NCBI RefSeq assembly: GCF_013283665.1
Contig: NZ_JABEKU010000001.1
Span: 1,302,001-1,366,000, forward strand
Origin: Ensifer sesbaniae
GTDB taxonomy: Bacteria > Pseudomonadota > Alphaproteobacteria > Rhizobiales > Rhizobiaceae
Reading direction: 5' to 3'
DNA length: 64,000 nt
The position numbers and the translations under genes are program-made. The notes beneath the pieces were generated by a model, which did not search any database, had not been told where the DNA came from, and saw nothing but the letters and a program-made list of their open reading frames with translations. Shown here one piece after another: positions 26,282 through 32,576 of this stretch. How positions within the stretch are numbered: position 1 is the first letter of the stretch; every line of letters starts with the position of its first letter.

Positions 26282-27784
26282 TTACTGGAACGAGGTTTCG
26301 TAGAAGCTTCTGAGCTTGCGGGAATGCAGCTTCTCCGGCGGCATGGACGCAAGCTTCTGCAGCGCGAGGATGCCGATCTTCAGGTGCTGGCTGACCTGCG
26401 TCTTGTAGAAGGCGGTTGCCATGCCCGGCAGTTTCAGTTCGCCATGCAACGGCTTGTCCGACACGCAAAGCAACGTTCCGTAGGGCACGCGGAAGCGGAA
26501 GCCGTTGGCGGCGATCGTCGCCGATTCCATGTCGAGCGCAATGGCGCGCGCCTGCGACAGGCGCTTGACCGGGCCGCGCTGGTCGCGAAGTTCCCAGTTG
26601 CGGTTGTCGATGGTCGCGACGGTTCCGGTGCGCATGATCTGCTTGAGATCGTAGTCGCGGTAGCCGGTGACCTCGGCAACGGCATCCTGTAGCGCCACCT
26701 GGACTTCGGCGAGCGCAGGCAGGGGGATCCACACCGGCAGGTCGTCGTCGAGCACGTGGTCCTCGCGCATATAGGCGTGCGCAAGCACATAGTCGCCAAG
26801 GCGCTGGCTGTTGCGAAGGCCGGCGCAGTGGCCGAGCATCAGCCAGACATGCGGCCGCAGCACCGCGATGTGGTCGGTGATCGTCTTGGCATTGGACGGG
26901 CCGACGCCGATATTGACCATGGTGATGCCGCCGTGCCCCTTCTTCTTCAGGTGATAGGCAGGCATCTGCGGCAGCCGGGCGAGCGGATAATCGGTCTCCG
27001 GCCTGTCGGAGCCGGCCGGCGTGATGATGTTGCCGGGCTCGACGAAGGCCGTGTAGCCGTTGCCGCCTTCGGCCATCTGCTGGCGGGCCCAGGCGCAGAA
27101 CTCGTCGACGTAGAACTGATAGTTCGTGAAGAGGACGAAATTCTGGAAGTGCGTGGCGCTCGTCGCGGTGTAATGGCTGAGCCGCGCCAGCGAATAATCG
27201 ATGCGCTGGGCCGTAAAAGGCGCGAGCGGCGAGGGTTCTCCAGGACCCGGCTCGTAGGAACCGTTGGCGATCTCGTCGTCGGTGGTCGTCAGGTCGGGTG
27301 CATCGAACAGATCGCGCAGCGGAATGTCGATGGTGTTTGCGGCCGACGCCTCCACATAGGCGCCCTCGCCAAAGGCGAAGTGCAGGGGGATCGGGGTCGC
27401 CGATTCCGAGACGGTGATGCCGAGGCCGTGGTTGCGGATCAGATGCCCGAGCTGTTCCTTCAGATAGTGCCGGAAGAGCTTTGGCCGGGTGATCGTGGTC
27501 GTGTAGACGCCCGGGGCGCTGACATAGCCAAAGGACAGACGGGAATCGACGTGGCCGAAGCTGCTCGTCTCGATGCTGACCTGAGGGTAGCAGGCGCGAT
27601 AGCGCGTCAGGGGCTTGTCGGTTTTCCCCAGACCCTCGAAAGCTTCGCAGAGGAACCGCGTATTACGCTCGTAAAGCGCCTCGAGGCAATCGACGGCAGC
27701 GGCGGGATCGTCGAAGTACTGCGGCTCGAAAGGCTGAGGCGTTGCGACGGAAAGGACGGAGTGTGAAGAGATTCGCTTGTTCAT
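26282..27784 (-). CDS. amn: AMP nucleosidase
   Basis: This cytoplasmic enzyme splits AMP into adenine and ribose 5-phosphate, a purine salvage and energy-charge step. At 500 residues it matches bacterial Amn. It has the Amn N-terminal domain (about 1-190) and a C-terminal nucleoside-phosphorylase-like domain with VNIGVGPSNAKTITDHIAVLRP shown in part by VNIGVGPSNAKT near 295, GHCAGLRNSQRLGDY near 330, and the catalytic-region stretch ALDMESATIAANGFRFRVPY in pieces (DMESATIAANG). It is a single gene, convergent with the flippase-like gene. Confidence 0.96.
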   Translation of the reverse strand: MNKRISSHSVLSVATPQPFEPQYFDDPAAAVDCLEALYERNTRFLCEAFEGLGKTDKPLTRYRACYPQVSIETSSFGHVDSRLSFGYVSAPGVYTTTITRPKLFRHYLKEQLGHLIRNHGLGITVSESATPIPLHFAFGEGAYVEASAANTIDIPLRDLFDAPDLTTTDDEIANGSYEPGPGEPSPLAPFTAQRIDYSLARLSHYTATSATHFQNFVLFTNYQFYVDEFCAWARQQMAEGGNGYTAFVEPGNIITPAGSDRPETDYPLARLPQMPAYHLKKKGHGGITMVNIGVGPSNAKTITDHIAVLRPHVWLMLGHCAGLRNSQRLGDYVLAHAYMREDHVLDDDLPVWIPLPALAEVQVALQDAVAEVTGYRDYDLKQIMRTGTVATIDNRNWELRDQRGPVKRLSQARAIALDMESATIAANGFRFRVPYGTLLCVSDKPLHGELKLPGMATAFYKTQVSQHLKIGILALQKLASMPPEKLHSRKLRSFYETSFQ

Positions 27785-28102
27785 GTCGCATTATAGGCTG
27801 CGACTTCTGACAAGCAAACGACAAGATATCGGTGCACACAACTGTGTCGCGATAGGCGTGTCGATGGGCTCAACGCGGGCTGGCAAGACGCCGCCATAGG
27901 CGGCATAGGCCCGCCCAGCCGCCGGACTGTCGATCAGGGTGAGAAGTCAGGCAAAAGTTGTGGCGAATCTCACGGCATCTTTCCTTATCCAAAGGAAACA
28001 TGCAGCTATTCAAAGTGCTGCGACCTTGGCGCCTTGAAAGACGCGTGGCGCCGGCGGAGTAAGAGGACAGGAAAGCGACGCCGAGCGCAAGCCGGAAAGA
28101 AC
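27785..28102. other. Intergenic region upstream of amn
   Basis: This region should hold the amn promoter at its left edge, where the sequence is A+T-rich, and an inverted degenerate copy of the two-hairpin repeat at about 27980-28052. No gene is supported. Confidence 0.4.
27980..28052 (-). repeat. Two-hairpin intergenic repeat, copy 3 (inverted, degenerate)
   Basis: Read on the minus strand it follows the order of the copies at 4382 and 9939: an ACGCGTCTTT hairpin arm, AAGGTCGCAGCACTTTG, then CTGCATGTTTCCTTT and AAGGAAA. The second hairpin is shortened to TTTCCTT/AAGGAAA. The outer arms of the first hairpin have diverged. Confidence 0.5.
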
Positions 28103-28126
28103 AAAGGGGCGCGAGGCCCCCTTTTC
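28103..28126 (-). terminator. Probable terminator of the small membrane-protein gene
   Basis: On the minus strand AAAGGGGG and CCCCTTT form a hairpin ending in a T-run, 27 bp after the stop of the small gene at 28153. Confidence 0.55.
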
Positions 28127-28152
28127 ATGCGATTCCGTCTGGCTGTCCCGCC

Positions 28153-28329
28153 TCAGGTCATGGACTGGCGCTGCAGGGTCACGAAGAGGACGAGGCCGGC
28201 GCCCTGCTTGCCGATGCCGGCGCCGTTGGCCTTGGAGTAGGCAAGCGCCCCGACCGGTGCCATCAACAGGCCGGCCAGTGCAAGAACGCGCAGCGAGAGA
28301 AACACGGATGTCGAAAGAGCGGCCAGCAT
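28153..28329 (-). CDS. Small hydrophobic hypothetical protein (58 aa)
   Basis: This frame was read directly from the minus strand. It starts MLAALSTSVFLSLRVLALAG and ends LQRQSMT. GGAGAGACG lies just before the ATG. Residues 5-33 are a hydrophobic helix followed by a small Gly/Ala-rich region, so it is either a secreted peptide with an APVGALA|YS signal cleavage or a single-span membrane protein. It follows another small secreted gene on the same strand after 77 bp and has its own terminator. The function is unknown. Confidence 0.55.
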   Translation of the reverse strand: MLAALSTSVFLSLRVLALAGLLMAPVGALAYSKANGAGIGKQGAGLVLFVTLQRQSMT

Positions 28330-28406
28330 GTTCGTCTCTCCATCAGATCACGAGGTGATCGGTTTCACTTGGCGTCGGAGCAGGGCGCAGCCCGTCTCGT
28401 CCGGGG

Positions 28407-28580
28407 TTAGAGTTTGGCCTGGCAGTATTGCGCCGTGTGTGCGGTGCAATCCGTCAGCGAACCGAGGTAGGTATTGCTGCGGCGACGTTCGGTGTCCGCG
28501 CTGACGGCAGCGGCGAGAGTTACAGCGAAAACGACCATCAGAAGGCTGATGATGGTGAGGCGCCGAGCAAGGATATCCAT
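28407..28580 (-). CDS. Small secreted hypothetical protein with a Cys pair (57 aa)
   Basis: The frame begins MDILARRLTIISLLMVVFAV, a classic signal peptide with a likely cut after AAAVSA near residue 28. The mature part is about 29 residues and contains two Cys (LTDCTAHTAQYCQAKL), which could form a disulfide in the periplasm. The gene is too short for many gene callers. The ribosome-binding site is weak (GGACAG). It is probably co-transcribed with the small hydrophobic gene downstream. I do not recognise a family. Confidence 0.5.
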   Translation of the reverse strand: MDILARRLTIISLLMVVFAVTLAAAVSADTERRRSNTYLGSLTDCTAHTAQYCQAKL

Positions 28581-28768
28581 GGTTCTGTCCGTTGTTTGGA
28601 GGCAGGTTCAAATCGATTGAGTGTGTTTTCGCACACCCAAACTGAATTGATGCTGAGATGTCCGTTCATCTGGCGTTCATCTTCGGTTGCATTTGGGCCG
28701 CTGTCGCGCGCGCCGGGAAATGCCGAGCCTGGCGGAACAGAACGGCCAAGCCGATGGACAGCACATGC

Positions 28769-28793
28769 AAAAGGGCGGCCGGTGGCCGCCCTT
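28769..28793 (-). terminator. Intrinsic terminator of the DUF2147 gene
   Basis: On the minus strand the arms GGGCGGCCA and GGCCGCCC form a GC-rich stem followed by TTTTGC, about 40 bp after the stop at 28831. Confidence 0.75.
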
Positions 28794-28830
28794 CCGAATT
28801 GCTAATTTTCCTGGCCGCCTCAACGAGCGC

Positions 28831-29172
28831 CTAAAGGCGCGTCCACGTCTGCGACTTGCAGAGCACTTTCAGGACGCAGCCCTTCATCTTCAGCGAATTG
28901 CCGTTGACGGAGCCCGAACCGCTATAGGTCTTGTCGGTGTCCGGATCGGTAATTTCGCCCGAATAGCTGCCGTCGGTGCCGGACAGGTTGCCGATACGCT
29001 TGCCGGCATGCTTGCCGGTCTTCAGCGTCACGCAGAACGCACCGCCACAGGGGGCGATCTCTGCAGTTGCTCCGCTTGCGGTCTTCCAGTTGCCGACGAT
29101 CGATTCTGCCGCTGCCGCCGTCCCGGCAATGCCAAGGGCGAACGTCGCGGTCATGAGCAAGGTTCTTATCAT
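28831..29172 (-). CDS. DUF2147-family secreted protein
   Basis: This 113-residue periplasmic protein has a signal peptide (MIRTLLMTATFALGIAGTAAA, about 1-21). The mature part, starting ESIVGNWKTASGATAEI, is a small beta-rich lipocalin-like domain of the DUF2147 type with GKRIGNLSGTDGSYSGEI in its middle and MKGCVLKVLCKSQTW at the end. There are four Cys: two in the PCGGAFC pair and two in the C-terminal pair. The start at 29172 is set by GGAGGACTGG directly upstream; a longer frame to 29271 lacks a signal sequence. It is a single gene with its own terminator. The function is unknown; relatives are stress-linked in some species. Confidence 0.85.
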   Translation of the reverse strand: MIRTLLMTATFALGIAGTAAAAESIVGNWKTASGATAEIAPCGGAFCVTLKTGKHAGKRIGNLSGTDGSYSGEITDPDTDKTYSGSGSVNGNSLKMKGCVLKVLCKSQTWTRL

Positions 29173-29766
29173 TCCAGTCCTCCAGATCGAGGCTGCCGGC
29201 GTGGTCCGCTCCGCCGGTAGCTCTTGAGATGTCCTCGTGTGCAAAGGCAGGCTCCTCACCGCCGCGCGCACGATAGCTTACGCGCACGTAAAGGTAAACA
29301 AGCCCAATGACGGCTTTCGGTGCTTTTCTTGGCCGTTGCAAGCAGGTCGAAGCTACGAATTCCTGGCGGTTCCGCCGCCGTCGATCTTTTCGTGGTTAGC
29401 GTTTGGTTGAAATCGGCAGTTGAATTTTTCGTAAATTTTGAGGCGAATGCGCCGGATTCCCGGCCTTCCGATGTTTAACAAAAACTCAAGTTTACCAAGC
29501 GTTTGAACTTTGTTTGTCGCAAATTAAGCATGCATTTTAAGCGCGCATTGAAAGCCCTGCTGCATATTGGAGCCATAAGACGAGCGGACAAAAACGCTCC
29601 GACAAACCGCCGAAGACGACGCCGCAAAAAGACGGTGCGCTCCGGAAAGGCCCACCAAGAGGCAAGGTCGAACAGGGACCAAAACAAGTGCTGATCTGGA
29701 GCATGGCCCGCTCCAAACGGGCGGGCCGCTTCGGAAAAACCAACCAGGCAAGACAGGGACAAGACA
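29173..29766. other. Long A+T-richer intergenic region
   Basis: Nearly 600 bp lies between two divergent genes, with much lower G+C than neighbours at about 29380-29520. An Arg/Lys-rich frame of 54 codons at 29530-29694 has no ribosome-binding site and I do not call it. The region probably holds promoters and a long leader for the downstream small gene; a small RNA is possible but not shown. Confidence 0.35.
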
Positions 29767-30033
29767 ATGGCACGCTTTGATATGCAGATTGCTTCGGATG
29801 CCGCGATGGGTGGTGACAACCAGGCGGAAATCTTCTGTGAAATGGGTCTGGCCTATGCGACCGGCCACGGACGCCCGGTCGATCTCGTCGCCGCCCACAA
29901 GTGGCTGAACATCGCCGCGATCAAGGGCTGCGACCGCGCCGTCGACCTGCGCGCCGATCTGGCGATGACGATGAGCAAGGTAGATCTCGCCGCAGCCCTT
30001 CGCGCCGCTCGCGAATGGATGACGGTTCATTGA
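29767..30033 (+). CDS. Short SEL1-like repeat protein (88 aa)
   Basis: This 88-residue cytoplasmic protein contains about one and a half SEL1/TPR-like helix pairs: AEIFCEMGLAYATGHGRPVD then AAHKWLNIAAIKGCDRAVDLRADLA given here in pieces, with the LAYATG-G and AAHKWLNIAA signatures of SEL1 repeats. AGGGACAAG lies just before the ATG. Such short proteins usually act through protein contacts. There are no neighbours on the same strand. Confidence 0.75.
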   Translation: MARFDMQIASDAAMGGDNQAEIFCEMGLAYATGHGRPVDLVAAHKWLNIAAIKGCDRAVDLRADLAMTMSKVDLAAALRAAREWMTVH

Positions 30034-30091
30034 GCCGATGCGGCGGCACTCAGCGTGAGCGCCGCCCGACAGCAGGAATCTGAAAGCACGA

Positions 30092-31207
30092 TCAGGCGAG
30101 CTTTTTCAGAACCTCGGGCAGGGCGGCCGCAAACAGGGCCATCTCCGCTTCCGGTCCGGTGCTGACACGGATGCAGCGGTTGAGGGGCGCCACGCCCGGC
30201 ATCCGGATGAAGATGCCATGGTCGTTCATCAGTGCATCGACGATCGCGCGGGCATGGACGGCATCCCGGCCGCAGTCGATCGCCACGAAATTGGTGGCGG
30301 AGGCGAGCGGGGTTAGGCCGTTGTCTGCGGCAATGGCCGCAATGCGCTGGCGTGCCGCTGCGATCTTCGCAATTACCTCCTTTAGATAGTTCTGGTCCGC
30401 GAGCGCGGCCATCGCTGCCGCGACACCGATCCGGTTCATGCCGAAATGGTTGCGGATCGTGTCGAAGGCCTGCGCCGTGCCCGGCGTGCTGATGACATAG
30501 CCGACGCGCGACCCTGCAAGTCCGTAGGCTTTCGAGAAGGTGCGCGTGCGCACGACGTTCGGGCGATCGATCAAGGCATCGATGGTCGGCAGGGACTCGG
30601 CCGGCGCCGTCTCGCAATAGGCTTCATCCAGGATAAGGAGCGTTGTTTCCGGCAAGGCCCGGGCGAAGTCGACGATGCGCTCGGCCGACCACCAGCTTCC
30701 CATCGGATTGTCGGGATTGGCGAAATAGACGAGCGGCGCATTTTCCCGCTTCACCGCCGCAAGCAAAGCTTCGAGGTCTTCTCGGTCTTCTGCATAGGGT
30801 ACGGTAACCAGCCGACCGCCATGGCCGACGACGTGATAGTTGAAGGTGGGATAGGCGCCGAGCGATGTGACGACCGGCATGCCGGGCTCGATCACCATGC
30901 GGACGATCTGCCCGAGCAATCCGTCGATGCCTTCACCGATCGCGATATTGGCCGGCGTGGTGCCGAGATGGGCAGAGATTGCCTGTCTCAGGTCGTGGTT
31001 TTCCGGGTCGGCATATTTCCACGTTCCGCCGGCCGCTTCATTGATTGCCGCCAAGACACTCGGGGCCGGACCGAACCCGCTTTCGTTGGCGCCGATGCGC
31101 GCGGCGATGGCTCGGCCACGTTGCCGTTCGATTGCCTCCGGGCCGACGAACGGAATTGTGGACGGAAGGGATTGGATGAGCGGCGTGAAGCGAGAAAAAG
31201 CGGACAT
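30092..31207 (-). CDS. Class I/II PLP-dependent aminotransferase, HisC-like
   Basis: This cytoplasmic aminotransferase of 371 residues has fold type I with NPDNPMGSWWS near residues 160-170, the LDEAYCETAP region with the PLP-contacting Asp/Tyr near 195, and the Schiff-base Lys in RTFSKAYGLAGSRVGYV near 225. It resembles histidinol-phosphate aminotransferase and the phenylalanine/aromatic aminotransferases of rhizobia. No his genes are adjacent, so a specific amino acid cannot be assigned. Confidence 0.88.
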   Translation of the reverse strand: MSAFSRFTPLIQSLPSTIPFVGPEAIERQRGRAIAARIGANESGFGPAPSVLAAINEAAGGTWKYADPENHDLRQAISAHLGTTPANIAIGEGIDGLLGQIVRMVIEPGMPVVTSLGAYPTFNYHVVGHGGRLVTVPYAEDREDLEALLAAVKRENAPLVYFANPDNPMGSWWSAERIVDFARALPETTLLILDEAYCETAPAESLPTIDALIDRPNVVRTRTFSKAYGLAGSRVGYVISTPGTAQAFDTIRNHFGMNRIGVAAAMAALADQNYLKEVIAKIAAARQRIAAIAADNGLTPLASATNFVAIDCGRDAVHARAIVDALMNDHGIFIRMPGVAPLNRCIRVSTGPEAEMALFAAALPEVLKKLA

Positions 31208-31338
31208 GCTGGAGAATGGGCCCCGTTCGAAGAAAGTCCGGGGAACTTAGCGCAAGCTGCCGCAATTCGGAATCGCCCTGACGAGAAAAGCTGCCGGAAT
31301 TCCGCTGTTCATCGCGGTACGCGGCCGCAGCCCTGCAA

Positions 31339-31716
31339 TCAGCGTGATTTGGCCGCCTTGCCGTTTTGTCCGGTAAAGAAATCCTGCCGGATGATCTCGC
31401 GCAGCAAGGTCTGTTCGATCGGCTTTATGAACTGGACACCGATGCGCTCGCCGTTGCGATAGACCTCGGCGCAGCCGATCCTGAGCGGCGTGCCGATGAT
31501 GTGCAGATAATAATGTTGCGACAGCCCGATGGTGGTATCGACCGCAAAGCTGGCTCCGCCGCGCGATATGTCGATCATTCGGCATGGCCGGACCGAGACG
31601 CCGCCGAGTCCCGGCCGTACCGACGTCACCGTCCCCGCGTGTGCGACGGAGAAGCGTTCGTAGCGTCGCTCGTAGAATGGCGAAGGGACGCAGGAATACA
31701 TTGTCTGGTGCAACAT
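31339..31716 (-). CDS. PilZ-domain protein with canonical c-di-GMP motifs
   Basis: This 125-residue protein is a single PilZ domain. The c-di-GMP-binding RxxxR motif is in ERRYERFSV near 16-24, and the DxSxxG motif is MIDISRGGASF near 47-57. Such proteins sense cyclic di-GMP and act on motility, exopolysaccharide or cell-surface machinery. A second PilZ gene with a degenerate motif lies upstream on the same strand, about 190 bp away. Confidence 0.85.
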   Translation of the reverse strand: MLHQTMYSCVPSPFYERRYERFSVAHAGTVTSVRPGLGGVSVRPCRMIDISRGGASFAVDTTIGLSQHYYLHIIGTPLRIGCAEVYRNGERIGVQFIKPIEQTLLREIIRQDFFTGQNGKAAKSR

Positions 31717-31909
31717 GCGCTATTCTCCGCCAGAGCCGGATTGCGCATGCGATCGTCTCCCGAACGCATTCGGCAATCCAGGACAATTCATTTGCCCCAC
31801 ATCGCAGTGGCCCAACTCCACCAATGATAGAATCACTTTCGCAGGAGAAACTTGCAATCCCCTGAAATCGATCACTAAAAATCTAATGTCGCGCGTTTTG
31901 CGTTGAGAA

Positions 31910-32266
31910 TCAGAGGCTGCCGCTGGAGAACTGGATTCGAATGAGGCGTCTCAAGAAATCCGGCGACAGCAGCATGTTGAAGCGCACGCCGAGTTCGGTG
32001 CCTTCTCGATGAACCTGCGAACAGCCGATTTCCTCCTTGAAACCTTCGATTTCCAGAAAGAAATGTTTCGGCAGCGGGATCGCAGCATTGAAGTCGAGCA
32101 TCGCGCCGGCAATCGAGATGTGGCGCAGCAGGCATTGATACTTGGTCTTCACTTTCAGCTGTTGACCAATGACGAGGATACGGCAGGGCCGCTCGATGAA
32201 ATAGTGCTGATGCGTCGTTGCAAGCTGGCCGGGCTTTCCTTCCGCGACATGCATCTTCATGGACAT
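31910..32266 (-). CDS. PilZ-domain protein with degenerate ligand motif
   Basis: This 118-residue single PilZ domain has ERPCRILV in place of the N-terminal RxxxR segment and HISIAGAMLDF in place of DxSxxG, so the usual Asp is His. The fold seems intact (HFFLEIEGF, GVRFNMLL), but c-di-GMP binding may be weak or absent. GGAGC lies a few bases before the ATG. It is the upstream member of a pair with the canonical PilZ gene. Confidence 0.78.
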   Translation of the reverse strand: MSMKMHVAEGKPGQLATTHQHYFIERPCRILVIGQQLKVKTKYQCLLRHISIAGAMLDFNAAIPLPKHFFLEIEGFKEEIGCSQVHREGTELGVRFNMLLSPDFLRRLIRIQFSSGSL

Positions 32267-32576
32267 GGCAAGCTCCGAGACCGACAGCCCTTCGTAACCC
32301 TCGCAGCATCGTCATCGATGGAATCGACGGCTGTGCCGCTATCATGTCTCAGCTAAGTGCATCGACTTGCTTCGACCTTGCGCTCTGCGCACGCGTATCA
32401 CGGAGTAAATTATGACGCCTGCGTACATTGAAAGCCCCCATCTCATACGTAATACTTTCGCCAGGCATGATCGGAGCGCCCGATGTGGTGATTCCGAGGG
32501 GCAGATGGGCGAGGGCATCGTCGGTCGTTCAAGCCGGGCAAGGCGAAGAACGATGGTCGGTGCCGGAGGGAATGGC
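32267..32576. promoter_or_regulatory. Divergent intergenic region, PilZ gene / caspase-like gene
   Basis: About 310 bp. The frame of the caspase-like protein stays open back to 32412, but the first 55 codons lack a ribosome-binding site and encode an Arg-rich stretch that would bury the signal peptide, so I treat it as non-coding. It must carry promoters in both directions. Confidence 0.4.

Noticed and set aside
28034-28240. Plus-strand frame opposite the small hydrophobic gene
   Set aside because: It runs through the repeat and the terminator and is antisense to a frame with better translation signals.
29530-29694. Basic 54-codon frame (starts MHFKRALKALLHIG)
   Set aside because: There is no ribosome-binding site, the composition is dominated by Arg/Lys runs, and no coding pattern is seen.
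32412-32576. Upstream extension of the caspase-like gene
   Set aside because: The added 55 residues are Arg-rich, lack a ribosome-binding site and would place the signal peptide inside the protein.
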